Source of the DNA: Chrysopilus asiliformis
Lineage: Eukaryota > Arthropoda > Insecta > Diptera > Rhagionidae
Reading direction: 5' to 3'
NCBI GenBank assembly: GCA_964034945.1
Contig: OZ035960.1
Location: 89,245,848 to 89,309,847 of the forward strand
DNA length: 64,000 bases
In this document: positions 32,577 to 43,224 of the stretch, one piece after another
Layout of the letters: the number at the start of each line of letters is the position of its first letter
Numbering within the stretch: the stretch's first letter is position 1
The notes under the pieces: generated by a model
The model's database searches: none
What the model saw: the letters and a program-made list of their open reading frames with translations, nothing else
What the model was told of the DNA's origin: nothing
Translations under genes and position numbers: made by a program

Positions 32577-33347
32577 ATGTTTTTAAAAATTTTATTACTA
32601 ATTGCAATTTTATTGCTCAGTATTTTAAATGTGTTAACAAAACTTTACAATGGACCTTGCCCAAATCCACCAAATATCACAAAAGATCCGACCGATAATA
32701 GTTATATAAGTGTATTTTCGGTGCTGTATTCATATTTACCTATGGATGATGAACCCGATAAGAACACAATTTTCAATTTAGACGAAATATATTCTTTGAA
32801 TAAAAATTGGTTAGATGATTTGTCATTGGCAGTGGTGGCAAATCCACTGAATCAAAAGATTTTGATAAATTGCTTGACCAAACTTAATGGAGAGTTTATA
32901 CCAAAACAGTGTTCAAACTATCGAGAGTACAAGAAGAACAATGAAATCCTATACGAATTTTTAAATCCAGACGAAATGAAATTTCAAGTGATTTGCACTA
33001 TTTATGTAGAGTTTAAGATTATTTGGGCATGCAAAAATTTCGAAAAACTCGGAAAACATTCTGAAGCCGGTTTTATGGTGGGGAGCTTGGAAGACGTTAC
33101 CGAAAAACGAATTAATGAATGTCACAAAGCTTTAAATATGACTTCGAGTAAATTTGAGGATTTTCTAATTGCACCGCGTGGAACACAACAACGTGCACCG
33201 GATAAATTTCCTGTGTGTGAAAAGTTTTACGAAGTTTGTGGCACGAATCTTAAGAGAAACTCTAAAAGTTATTGGCAATCATGGATTAGCTTTGGACTTC
33301 TATTCTATTTAGTATTTAATGTTGTTTATTTTTTAAAAAATAATTAA
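32577..33347 (+). CDS. Secreted or single-pass membrane protein of unknown function
   Basis: 256 aa, uninterrupted, with an ATG in good context (gaaaaaATG). I do not recognise the family. Residues 3-20 are a hydrophobic signal peptide or anchor (LKILLLIAILLLSILNVL). The ectodomain has eight cysteines (28, 99, 112, 140, 152, 182, 214, 221), an even number that suits disulfides, and two N-glycosylation sequons (NIT at 33, NMT at 187). Residues 235-253 are a hydrophobic segment followed by a three-residue tail, so a C-terminal membrane anchor or a cleaved lipid-anchor signal is possible. No introns in the coding part and no canonical AATAAA before the transposon at 33536. It is the only frame in the window that looks like a host gene. 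It could be a retrocopy or a gene nested in a large intron. Confidence 0.6.
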   Translation: MFLKILLLIAILLLSILNVLTKLYNGPCPNPPNITKDPTDNSYISVFSVLYSYLPMDDEPDKNTIFNLDEIYSLNKNWLDDLSLAVVANPLNQKILINCLTKLNGEFIPKQCSNYREYKKNNEILYEFLNPDEMKFQVICTIYVEFKIIWACKNFEKLGKHSEAGFMVGSLEDVTEKRINECHKALNMTSSKFEDFLIAPRGTQQRAPDKFPVCEKFYEVCGTNLKRNSKSYWQSWISFGLLFYLVFNVVYFLKNN

Positions 33348-33532
33348 TCGGTTTTAAAGTTGTACCAATTGCAATGATTATGTATTGTGATTATCAATAA
33401 TAATTTTTTTGTTGTTTGCTTAAATTATTAAGGAGTTTTTTTTAAATTCAATATCTTCTATTGTGTTTGTATACAATATAATATTTAAAAATCCAAATTT
33501 ATGTCATATATTTCAATCAATATTTTTAAGAT

Positions 33533-34147
33533 ATTGGGCTCTATTCTGTAAGGGAGATGTCACATTCGTGGTCAGCTCCTGCAGGCTGCCTGATCCCGAC
33601 ATCAGGTCGCGCAGCTGCAGGAACTGATTCGATCAGTTGACGTGGCAGACTGAACTGGGATCAGCTGACCTCAAACGTCAAAATGTCGGACTCGGAGGAA
33701 GAACTTCTCCTTATTTCACATTTGTTGCAGTGTGCCATGCGCCATTGGATTACATGTGCAACTGACGTCGGAATATCGCTAATCATCTGTATTCTGTAAT
33801 TTGTAAGATAAAATTTCTTCTTCATAAAAAGAAAATACAAGTTTTTTGAAATTCATATTCTGTGCTGGCAATTTAAAATTATGTTACGAATTATGTTTTC
33901 CACAATTTCGGACAAATTAATAATTCTCAGAGTGTTCGACATTTATTTTTTATAAATTTTATACGCTGCTATTCTTTAGAACACGACCTTCACAAAAGAC
34001 AAATAGATTTCATAAAAGATAATAAAATGACGGAGGTTCTTTTATGTTATGCTCCATAAAAGTAAAAATTTAATGTTTAAACCGTCTATTTTAACATATA
34101 AAATGACATAAAATGATAAAAATTTTCGTACAGAATAGCGGCCCATT
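33533..34147. mobile_element. Miniature DNA transposon with ATT duplication
   Basis: ATT at 33533-33535 and 34145-34147. Left end GGGCTCTATTCTGTAAGGG; right end, inverted, GGGCCGCTATTCTGTACG. 609 bp, no long frame. The interior left part is GC-richer ('ctcctgcaggctgcctgatc'). A 3-bp A/T-rich duplication fits PIF/Harbinger-like elements; superfamily not certain. It closes the 3' side of the 32577 gene. Confidence 0.7.
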
Positions 34148-34555
34148 GTTTGAATAAGAATTAAGATAATATTTTCTCAAATATTGTATTTTTAAAGCTA
34201 ATATATATTTTAATCAAAAAAAATTGTATTTATTCTATTAAAAAATTCCTCCAAAAGTCCTTTCCACTCCCTTAGCAGGTGCGCAAATTTCATACAAAAG
34301 CTGACATTTTTGTTTGCGCACAGAGGTCTTCTGGGCCCGAACTCTCCTACAAAGATGCCTTGTTGCAAGATTCCTTTAGTATAACAAAAGCTTACTTTGA
34401 GATGCCAAATAAACAACTGATTAATGAAATTTCAAATTAAAATTTTATGAAAGCAGAAACAGCAAAAAAATGTGCCCCTAGCGAAAATCGCTATAGGGGT
34501 GAATATTGAGGTAAGGTTTTCTCAATATTTTTCTTCGATACTGGATATCATCAAC
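34148..34555. other. No recognisable feature
   Basis: Nothing supported, apart from a short fold GCCCCTAGCGAAAATCGC..TAGGGG near 34475-34498. Confidence 0.4.
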
Positions 34556-35483
34556 TAAAGGGTGTTTTTTTTTTGCTTAGATAGAACTTACGAAAGGGCT
34601 AACTGTCAAACGAGCTGTTATACTGCGCTCACTTTTTGACATTTATGATCAGTATACTCTGGCAAATCATCATGAATAGACTCACGCTTGAACAACGCTG
34701 CCAAATTATCCAAATTTACTTTGAAAATCATTCGTCGATTCGCACAACTTATAGACGACTTCGTGATTTTTATGGCGCACATAATCGTCCATCTGAGCAA
34801 GCAAAATTGCCGTATATGGAGTGAGACCAGTCCACAAGAGACCCTACAGACTCCATTACATCCAGAAAAATGCACCGTTTGGTGCGGTTTACACGCTGGT
34901 GGCATCATTGGACCTTATTTCTTCAAAAATGAGGCTGAAGCTCGCGTTACGGTCAATGGAGATCGTTACCGCACCATGATCAATGATTTTTTGTTTGAAA
35001 ATATGAATGACATTGATCCGGATGAGATGTGGTTTCAACAGGATGGCGCTACGTGCCATAAGGCGACCGCAACCATCGACTTATTGAAATCAAAATTTGG
35101 CGATAACTTGATTTCGAGAAATGGACCTGTCAATTGGCCTCCCAGGTCGTGCGATTTTACACCTTTCGATTATTTCCTGTGGGGCTACGTGAAGTCATTG
35201 GTTTATGCTGTTAAACCAGCAACAATAGACGCCTTAAAGGCCAACATTATCCGTGTTATTCGTAACATACAGCCAGCAGTGCAGGAAAAAGTGGCCCAAA
35301 ATTGGACGTCCAAAATGCGCTTCGTCAAGAATAGCCGCGGGGAGGACATATGCCCGAAATCATTTTCAAATGCTAATGCCATGTATTAATCTTTCGAATA
35401 AATAAAAAAAATTGATTAAAATTCAATTTTTTGTGTTATTTTTTAAAATTTGAAGTTCTATCGGCCTTAAAAAACACCCCTTA
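34556..35483 (+). mobile_element. DD41D (rosa-like) mariner, internally deleted
   Basis: TA at 34556-34557 and 35482-35483. Terminal repeats AAGGGTGTTTTTT and, inverted, AGGGGTGTTTTTTAAGGC, both followed by 'gatagaactt'. The element is about 924 bp. The transposase inside lacks its middle, including the first catalytic Asp. Confidence 0.85.
34672..35389 (+). pseudogene. Mariner transposase, deleted and frame-broken
   Basis: ATG at 34672 starts the helix-turn-helix part (MNRLTLEQRCQIIQIYFEN to HNRPSEQ). After that the frame changes and the protein resumes at 'KQNCRIWSETSPQ', so about 100 or more codons were lost, including the block with the first catalytic Asp. The rest is well kept: 'MWFQQDGATCHK' (second Asp) and 'PPRSCDFTPFDYFLWGY' (third Asp). 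From the Asp of QQD to the Asp of TPFD there are 41 residues, the DD41D spacing reported for rosa-type mariners. It ends at the TAA 35387-35389. Catalytically dead. Confidence 0.85.
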
Positions 35484-35664
35484 TTATTTCCAACCATTAA
35501 ATCGTGTGTTTCTACTTTTTTCCTGAGGGAGTATGATTACAAAACAAGATCCGGGGTGACTTGATCCTTTATGGACGACTGTAACTCTCGCTGGAACTGG
35601 AACACTTCATATTTGGTGCGTTTTTATTTCCAGCCATGTTGCAAAACTATGACCATGTTCAGAT
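35484..35664. other. No recognisable feature
   Basis: Contains 'ggggtgacttgatccttt' (35551), a word that also forms the ends of the element at 38658. Confidence 0.3.
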
Positions 35665-35775
35665 TGGTTGAAATAGCCCGCCTAATTCTGACAGAAACTG
35701 GCAACATTAGGGCAAGGTGAGGAAGTGGGACTCAGTTTCTGTCAGAATTAGGTGGACTATTTCAACCAAAATGAA
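35665..35775. repeat. Fold-back miniature element
   Basis: Arms of about 37 bp: TTGGTTGAAATAGCCCGCCT... and its near-perfect complement ...AGGTGGACTATTTCAACCAA, around a 35-bp loop. Inner arm word is AATTCTGACAGAAACTG. Confidence 0.75.
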
Positions 35776-36023
35776 CAGGCTCTATAATACAAAGTGAGAG
35801 ATTAAAAAGAATTTTTTTTTGAAAGGGCCAGTAATTATTATGTACAGATAATCTCGTAAAAACCAAAAACTACATAGACCAAATAAAAAAAAATAACCTA
35901 AAAAAGAAAAAAAAAAAAAATTTCGGCATTCTGTATCAGAAATAAAAGAAAAATAAATATTTATTTTGTTTTATTTTTGAGCCCATTGTACACCTCCAAT
36001 GTCCCTCGCTGGAGCAGATTGAG
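35776..36023. repeat. A-rich tract with R8-like half
   Basis: 'Cggcattctgtatcagaaat' and 'ataaatatttattttgtttt' resemble the R8 fold-back at 43065. It merges into the 3' end of the LINE fragment. Confidence 0.35.
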
Positions 36024-36024
36024 C

Positions 36025-36399
36025 TCAAATCCGGTTGTTCAGCCATCCCGACAGTGCTATATATTTCCGAATCGGCTCCCAGACCTGAGTTCCTGCCTCA
36101 TAAAGTTCCTGTAGAAAGGGATGGCCGAAGCATTTGACGCGAGTACGGGTTACGACTGGACAGTGACACAAAAAATGCTCCACCGTTTCCTGCTCTTCCT
36201 CGCAACCCCTGCATTGTGGATTATCCACCAGCCTCATCTTGAAGGTGTGATCCTTCAGGAGGGAGTGCCCAGTTAGAATCCTAGTCGTTAGGCGAAGAGG
36301 ATTCCGTTCCAGATTTAAGAAGCTCTTAGTAAGGTTTGCAATTAAGCCACCCCATAATTCCTTTGTTGTAGTGCCGACCTGGCACGTGGACCAAAGTTG
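36025..36399 (-). pseudogene. LINE ORF2 C-terminal fragment with CCHC finger
   Basis: About 124 codons open on the minus strand, ending at a stop at 36025-36027. It has 'RILTGHSLLKDHTFKM' followed by 'CRGCEEEQETVEHFLCHC', a CX2CX8HX4C finger typical of the C-terminus of I/R1/jockey-type non-LTR retrotransposon proteins, which normally carry endonuclease and reverse transcriptase upstream. Those parts are absent. A mariner abuts it at 36400, and the sequence on the mariner's far side is R3, not LINE, so the LINE was either truncated there or lost DNA after the insertion. The first four codons of the open frame belong to the mariner. Confidence 0.75.
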
Positions 36400-37319
36400 T
36401 AAAGGGTGATCCAATTGCAGGTACTTTTTCCGTTAGGGTTGTTTTGACAGTTCTTATGTGTCAACTGGCTTGTCTATATGACGTTTGTGTTCAGTATTCA
36501 GTGCCATTTCATCATGAATAGACTTACGTGTGAACAACGTTTACTAAATTGTGGAAACTTTTTTCCAAAATCATTGCTCAGTTATGAATTGTTATAGAGC
36601 TCTTCGTCCACATTTTGGTCATCATAATCGTCCCACTGAACGCACTATTCGTAAAACCATCACCAAATTTCGAACTAATTTTACACTATTAGACATTCAT
36701 CCATCAACCAGAGTGCGTATAGCACTTTTTTGGTGCGGTTTATGGGCAGGCGGCATCATCGGACCGAATTTCTTTAAAAATGCGGAAGCAGTGCGTGTTA
36801 CTGTCAATGGAGCTCGCTACAGAGCAATGATCAATGAATTTTTGTTGCCAAAAAGTCAAGATATTGGTTTAGCTGACTTGTGGTTTCAACAGGATGGCGC
36901 TACATGTCACACAGCTAACGATACAATCGCTTTATTGAGGGAAACGTTCGATGAAAACATCATCTCAAGAAATGGTCCTGTTAATTGGCCACCGAGATCT
37001 TGTGATCTGACACCATTGGATTACTTGCTGTGGGGATATCTACGACGATAAACCCGGAACGATTACAGCTTTGGAAGCAAACATAACCCGTGCTATTCGC
37101 GGCATACCGACCGATATGCTTGAAAGAGTGGTCGAAAATTGGACCCACAGAATGAACCATTTAAGAGTTTAAATGAGCAACATTTGAAGGAAATTATTTT
37201 TAAACATTAAATGGCATGAACCAAACTAACAACTTAAATAAAAATTTTCCTCAATATATTAATTATTATGTGTTTTATTTGAAAAAAAAAATAGGAAGCT
37301 CTTATTGTATCAACCTTTA
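36400..37319 (+). mobile_element. DD41D (rosa-like) mariner, second copy, internally deleted
   Basis: TA at 36400-36401 and 37318-37319. Terminal repeats AAGGGTGATCCAATTGCAGG and, inverted, AAGGTTGATACAATAAGAGC. 916 bp. Confidence 0.8.
36514..37171 (+). pseudogene. Mariner transposase, frameshifted and twice deleted
   Basis: ATG at 36514 begins 'MNRLTCEQRLL', then an early shift leads into 'HCSVMNCYRALRPHFGHHN'. The frame jumps from 'NFTLLDIHPSTRVR' straight to 'FWCGLWAGGIIGP', so the middle, with the first catalytic Asp, is gone. 'LWFQQDGATCHTA' and 'RSCDLTPLDYLLWGY' keep the second and third Asp at DD41D spacing. Another small loss after 'WGY' breaks the C-terminus; the final 'RVVENWTHRMNH' is in another frame. 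It differs clearly in sequence from the 34672 copy, so it belongs to a separate lineage. Confidence 0.82.
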
Positions 37320-37600
37320 TATACTTACAGGACTTTCCGTTATCCATACTGACTTCTTAATGTCAGAACCGGATTCGCCGGTCCCAAGAAACCCCAGATG
37401 AGATTTTTTTTGGAAAAATTTACAGGACCTTCCCTTATCCCTACAAGGACAATGTAGTGAAAATTTTGTATTGTCATCGAACCTGCGTAGGATGTGCAAA
37501 ATTTCAAGTCATTGGAAGTGGGTCAAAATTGAATTTCAAGATTTGAATCTGACAAACAGACCAGAAGGCAAGCTAAATAAAAGCTTTAAAAAAAGTATTT
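37320..37600 (+). repeat. R3 dispersed repeat
   Basis: 'Acaggactttccgttatcca', 'ttcttaatgtcagaaccgga', 'cctacaaggacaatgtagtg', 'tgtattgtcatcgaacctg', ending 'ggcaagctaaataaaagc'. Confidence 0.6.
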
Positions 37601-38057
37601 GATCCATATAACAAAATTGGTTGTCTTAGTCCAAATTTAACAAAAATACTCTTCATATGATAAAAAGTTTTGTCCATGTGGTAAATTTTATCTACATATA
37701 AGACTTTCCTGATGAAATGAAGAAAAATTTTATTACATAAAAAAAAAATTTGGTTTCTGTTAAATGTCGGGTTATACAAATCACGAAGATTGTGATAATA
37801 TAGATTAGTGATTACGCTAGTAAAAGTTTTGGAGTGCCGATATATACTTTTAATTCGATTGAAGTTTCCGTTCCTACTCTACGAACATTGATATCTCGAA
37901 ATGTTCGATAGCTCGAATTTTCATCAGATTCGACTTATCGAGGTTCGACTGTATATTCCTTTATAAGATGTGCTAATCCACGAATTTTAGTGCTTTTAAG
38001 CTCGCATCCTAAACCTCAACACACAATGTTTATGACAAAACTTATACAAATAATGTC
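37601..38057. other. No recognisable gene
   Basis: 37890-37950 shares 'gatatctcgaaat' and 'cttatcgaggttcgactgta' with 1985-2060. Otherwise nothing. Confidence 0.4.
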
Positions 38058-38308
38058 TTAACCCTCGAACTGCCACGTCATTCAAAAAGACCTGACACCT
38101 AACTGTTGTGTACAGTGAAACAATGAAAATTATTAAAGTGTTCGCTGCAACCGCAACGATTTTTTGTAGTTGCACACATTTTATGGTAATAAAATAACAT
38201 TTAGGTATAATTTTGTTTCAATTTTTTTTTTCTCTTAGTGCATCCTTTTTGACTGACAACTAAATATTCGAAAAAGGCTTAAAACTGTCGTGGCAGTTAG
38301 AGTGTTAA
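38058..38308. mobile_element. TTAA miniature element (family T4), copy 1
   Basis: TTAA at 38058-38061 and 38305-38308. Ends CCCTCGAACTGCCACG and, inverted, CACTCTAACTGCCACG. The 243-bp interior includes 'gttcgctgcaaccgcaacga' and 'ttttggtaataaaataac'-type sequence shared with copy 2. No coding capacity. Confidence 0.85.
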
Positions 38309-38611
38309 GTTCCAAATTGAAGAAATGTTCTGCCGCATTGAATGAATGTCCCGCGTTATCTGTGGCCGCGTTATACAAAAATTTTCTTAAATTTTTAGTC
38401 GCGTTCTTAAAGTATGCCGATATATGGGGGTTACCCGTATTTTAATTTTTTATTTGCGAAGTAAAACTTTAACTTTTCGTTTGTATTTTCTGGCTTTTTA
38501 GAGACAAATGTTTATGCTCCTTGAAAACTATGTACTCTTTTTTGATTGTTATGAATGACGAAAGGCATTTTGCTATTCTGGATTTTATTTATTCAAGTAG
38601 ATTTTACCTCC

Positions 38612-38850
38612 CGGGATCAAGTCTCCCAGACGAAGGGATCAAGTCTCAAGATAAATTGGGGAGACTTGATCCTTTTATAAGATTTCGTTTTTCCATGTAT
38701 AAGTTCAGGTTTGCTTGAAATTTATGAACTTATGGTATCAAATATCAAAGCTCATAAGTTTTACACATCGTGGGAAAATAAGGGATGTTTAAAGTAATAA
38801 CAACAAAAGTTGTTGCTAAAAGAACAAAAATAAGGATCAAGTCTCCCTAT
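38612..38850. mobile_element. Small terminal-inverted-repeat element
   Basis: GGGGAGACTTGATCCTTTT at 38658 is inverted at the right end as AAGGATCAAGTCTCCCT (38832-38848). Two further copies of GGATCAAGTCTCCC-type words lie directly outside the left end (38615, 38637), so the termini are iterated. About 190 bp between the main ends. Confidence 0.6.
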
Positions 38851-38899
38851 TCTTTCCTACATAAATTCATCTTTTTCTGTTCAGTTTGAAATTTTTTCC

Positions 38900-39660
38900 T
38901 CATATTACGTTTTTACGCCAATTTAGACGAGTAACGTCCAAAAAGGAGTCCAACTCAAGTTTTCTCTGTTTGTCTGTCTGTCTGTTTGTGTCCGTACCCG
39001 CATCACGTGAAAACGGCTGAATGGATTTTCATGAAAGTCTAACATACCGTTATTGATAAGTCCGATTATAAAAGAAGTCATATATTTTTAAAAGCTCTTA
39101 TTAAGCTTGCCTTCGTGTTTGTCTGTCTGACTTTTGACCCACTTCCACTCATCCGATTGTCTTGAAATTTTGCACAAATAGATAAGTCCGATAGCAATAC
39201 AATATTTTCTCGACTTCTTCCTTGTAAGGATAATGGAAGGTCCGGTAAGGATAACGAATAGTCTTGTAAGGATGAAGCGATTATCCTTTTTCTCAAATTT
39301 TTCGGGGGAAAATCTATTCCGGTGGTTTTTGGGGCGAAGAATCTGATTCTGACATTAAGAAATCTATAAGGATAACCGAAGGTCCTGCAAAGATAATGTG
39401 GTTATCCTTTTACTGAAATTTTCAGGGAAAAAATCTATTCCGGGGGATTTTTGGAGTCGCTGGCATTACAAAAAAATCCGTAAGGAGAACGGAAGGTCCT
39501 GTAAGGATTACGTGATTATTCTTTTCCCCAAATTTCCCGAAAAAATCTCATCTCGGGGTTTTGGGATCGGTGAATGCGATTCTGACTTTAAGAAGTTTGT
39601 AAGAATAACGGAAGGTCCTGTTAGGATAATGTGATTATCCTTTTCATTTTGGATTTTTAG
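38900..39660 (-). repeat. R3 dispersed repeat with four or more tandem units
   Basis: Starts with a GTCTGTCTGTCTGTTTG run (38970), then 'cactcatccgattgtcttga' and 'acaatattttctcgacttct'. Then tandem units of about 120 bp follow, each with 'ggaaggtcctgtaaggataa' and 'ccgggggtttttgg'-like phrases (39235-39650). Read inverted, it matches 37320 and 16900. Confidence 0.6.
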
Positions 39661-39711
39661 TCATACTAATCAAATACAAAATAACTAAAAAGGATAAAAA
39701 AAAAATTTTTT

Positions 39712-39951
39712 TTAACACCCTAACTGCCACGTCAGTCAAAATGACCTGACACCTAACTGTACACAACGGCCACAATGAAAATTATTAAAGTGTTCGCTGC
39801 AACCGCAACGATTTTTTGTAGTTGCACACATTTTATGGTAATAAAATAACATTTAGGTATAATTTTGTTTCAATTTTTTTTCTCTTAGTGCATCCTTTTT
39901 GACTTACAACTAAATATTCGAAAAAGGCTGTCGTGGCAGTTAGAGTGTTAA
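39712..39951. mobile_element. TTAA miniature element (family T4), copy 2
   Basis: TTAA at 39712-39715 and 39948-39951. Ends CACCCTAACTGCCACG and, inverted, CACTCTAACTGCCACG. 232 bp, same orientation and nearly the same sequence as 38062-38304, 1.65 kb away, with different flanks. Confidence 0.88.
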
Positions 39952-40495
39952 AACATAACAAAAGGTGTAATTGCCAATCTGGTAATTATTGAAAACCCGT
40001 ATGGTGATATTCGTATCAAAATTCGAACAGTTGTACCAAAACTTCACTTTGAAGTCAAACTTTCCAAAAAGATTTTTTTAAATTTATTCCAATCGGATTT
40101 TGATGTATGGGAGTTTTATGTAGAATCATATCCTAAATAACTTTTTTTCTTGGACTTTTTTGATAAGATGCACCGTTTTCGAGACATTTGAAAAATATTT
40201 TCGTTCATATGGGGGGTACCCCCCTAATGGTAAATTTTTGCCCATGAACGAACTTAGCCTCGCATTTTACGAAAAACGAATCTGCGCAAAATTTCAAGTC
40301 TCTAGCTCAATCCGTGCGCTCGCAATCCCGCCACAGACGGACGGACGGACAGACGGACGGACATGCAAAATTCAATTTTTTTATCATTCTAAACACACTG
40401 GTGTAATTCATTTTTGTGTGTGATGACGGGATCTTGGCGTTACAAACGGTAAGGCAAAGTTAATATACCCTTTGGTTTCACCATACGGGTATAAA
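39952..40495 (-). repeat. R1 dispersed repeat, minus copy
   Basis: ACCCGTATGGTGA at 39995-40007 and TCACCATACGGGT at 40478-40490, with the outer hairpin GGGTATA/TATACCC side at 40466-40495. Contains 'cgcattttacgaaaaacgaa' and the GACGGACGGACAGACGGACG run. Confidence 0.7.
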
Positions 40496-40504
40496 AAGCT
40501 TTTT

Positions 40505-40620
40505 TTTTAAAAAATGACACTAAAAAGTAAAAAAAAATTTTGGGCGCTGTATATTAGAAATAAAAGCGAGATAAAAAGCATAAAAAGCAAAATAAAATAA
40601 ATTTTTTTTTCGATTTGAAC
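40505..40620. repeat. R8 fold-back element, partial
   Basis: 'Cactaaaaagtaaaaaaaaa' then 'ttgggcgctgtatattagaa' and 'ataaaagcgagataaa'. It matches one arm of the element at 43065. Confidence 0.5.
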
Positions 40621-42284
40621 GATTCCTTTTCCACTACCCAAACAAACAAAACCTTTTTTTCTTTAAATTTTTCCGAAAACGGTGCGTCGTATTGAAAAGA
40701 ATAGTGCGGTAGCGGAAGTGGAAATTGCTATGAATTTTTATGTAATGCAGGTCTCCCAAGGAGCACAAACGATGTTAAAGTGGTTGTAACGACTTTAAAT
40801 TCGTGACTCTATGGTCGCAACGACTACTTATATACCTTTTGTGCTACTTGGGCTGTTCCTTCAACCGAATCCCACTTCCAAGAATAGAAAATTTCATGGA
40901 GCTATTTTGAGATAACTACCATAAAAGAATTCGGTTAAAAGAAAACCGACAAAAATTAATTGGAAAAAGCTCCTTTTATTAAAACATGAAATAAGCCAAT
41001 AGTTTTCGTTAACGGACAAATTCTAAAACAATTTAATAAAAAATCCATTTTGAATATTAACGAAAAATTTCCTCACTAAATTCCTGTTATATTAAACCAA
41101 ATATCTAATCAATAGACAAAGTTTTATCGTTCTTTATCTAACTAGTAAAAATTGAGTATCGTTAATGCCAATTAGATCCATTCTTATGCCGAAAGATTTC
41201 TCCATTATTGTTTAATTAAGATAATAATAATTAACATAAAGTTCATTACGAGTCACAAGTTCTGCATTACCGAGAATACAGCGTCACACATAAACAACGA
41301 TGACAACACGAAAAAACATACAAAAGCTATGCTATGCCGAAGGAGTATCAGTTCTATACAGGACGATGTTTGATATCGGGATACGTAATAGCAAAAGTCA
41401 AAAGACGACGACTACCCGCTATTCAGAAAATCTACAAACATGAACTCTAAACCATAGGAAAAGTTACAAACGAAAATAAACGTCCCTACACACCATAAAA
41501 GGGTTTTATTAGTCGATTTTTCCGAAAACCCACCACCCGTGGAGATGTTTTTGCCTTCCTCAAATATAGCCCGATTCAATGTTGAAAAGTTTATTTTGAA
41601 CACAAATAAATTTCTCACTTTTGGCCGCCCACTTTTTTGGCAGTCGGAAAACATTGAAATGAAAAATGTTTTATACGAAAAGGGAAATTTTGCGGTTTCT
41701 ACGTACACACAAGAGAATTAATCATAACTCATAACTGAAAGGGAAATTTTCTTTTAATTCCGGACTTTTGCCGGATAATGTCCCTTAAACTAATTAGACA
41801 CGGAGAATTTGTGTTCATAAATTAAACAAAAATTATTGCCTAACTAATTTTAATAGAAAGAAAATCGATTTTTTGTTGTGAAAAGTTTTCAATTCCTTGT
41901 TTTTTCTATTATTATTTGAAAGAATTTCAGAATTCTTATTAAATTTAGGCAAAGTTTTCCTATTTTGCCAGTTGGAATTCATTACAATTAGATGAAATTT
42001 GAAATGTTGAAACGAAAACATTCAAAGCCAATTAATTATTCAAAATTAATTGAAACAACAAGCGGTATTTATTTCCTATCTAAATATTTTCTGCTTGTTG
42101 AGATACTCGTATCTTTAACTATACATAAGTGGGCAACTTTAATTGAATAGCAATTTCCTCATAATTTATTAACAGTGAACTCAAGATAGAATGTTTGGTA
42201 CACAAGACTATCAACAGATAAATACTTGGTACTGTTCATGAATTTCAAATAGGTGTAATTTTTCCAACAATTTTTACTTTCTTT
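40621..42284. other. Gene-free stretch
   Basis: 1.6 kb with no supported gene. The 98-aa minus frame (41412-41708) and the frames overlapping it show no domain. Confidence 0.4.
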
Positions 42285-42610
42285 CACACGTAGTTTAATA
42301 AAGTATTGTATTCATGGAAACTTTCGATTTCTTGATTTTGCCTTAAAAACGTTTCCCGAGCACTCCTGAGTGGCTTGGAGCATTATTACAAAAATGTATT
42401 TCTGCCTGTCGGTTAGTCTGTGTACAAGATTTCTCATAAACTAATCGAGCTAGAGACATGAAATTTTACTGGCACGTTTGACCATGGAATGGAACTTTTG
42501 GTGAAAATCCGTTAACCGGAAGAAACCAAAATGGCGGCTTTTTAAAAATCTCAATTTCGTAAAAAATCTCAATTTCGTTTTTTGTCATTTACTCCATAAC
42601 TACGCATTTT
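42285..42610 (+). repeat. R5 dispersed repeat, plus copy
   Basis: 'Aaagtattgtattcatggaa', 'cttgattttgccttaaaaac', 'tctgcctgtcggttagtctg', 'acaagatttctcataaacta', 'accaaaatggcggcttttt'. Matches 1136-1400 inverted. Confidence 0.6.
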
Positions 42611-43060
42611 TAAAAGCTTTTATTTAACTAGCCTTCATGTCTGTTTATCTGTTTGTCTGTCAGGGTCAAATTTTAAAATCTAATTTTGACCCAGTTCCAC
42701 TCATCCGATTGACTTGAAATTTTACATACATACGTAAGTCCGATGACAATACAATATTTTCACTCCTTCGTCCTTATAAGGATAAGGGAAGGTCCTGTAA
42801 GGATAACATGATTATCCTTTTCTCAAATTTTCCGGGAAAAAATCTATTCTGGGGGTTTTTGGGGTGCTGAATTCGATTTTGATGTTAAGAAGTCTGTAAG
42901 GATAGCAGAAGGTCCTGTAAGGATAACGTGATTATATTTTTCAGCAAATTTTCCGGAGAAAATTTCATCAAGGGGTTTTGGAGTCGATGAAACAAACTTT
43001 GGAGTCAAAAAATTCGTAAGAATAAAAAAAAGTATGAGCAAAAAGCTTTTACATAAAAAA
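42611..43060 (-). repeat. R3 dispersed repeat
   Basis: 'Cttcatgtctgtttatctgt', 'cactcatccgattgacttga', 'acaatattttcactccttcg', then two to three tandem units with 'ggtcctgtaaggataac'. Confidence 0.6.
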
Positions 43061-43064
43061 AATT

Positions 43065-43190
43065 CACTAAAAATGATAAATATTTTTTGGGCGCTGTGTA
43101 TTAGAAATAAACGTGAAATAAATATTTTTTATTTCTGGTACTGCGCCCAAAAAAATTATTTTTTCCTTTTTTAGTGCAGTTTTTTTTAAA
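43065..43190. repeat. R8 fold-back element
   Basis: CACTAAAAATG...TTGGGCGCTGTGTATTAGAA is mirrored by ...TTTCTGGTACTGCGCCCAA...TTTTTTAGTG. About 120 bp. Half copies at 40505 and near 17255-17300. Confidence 0.6.
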
Positions 43191-43224
43191 TAAAAGCTTT
43201 AAAGAAATTGGAGGAAGGGAAAAA

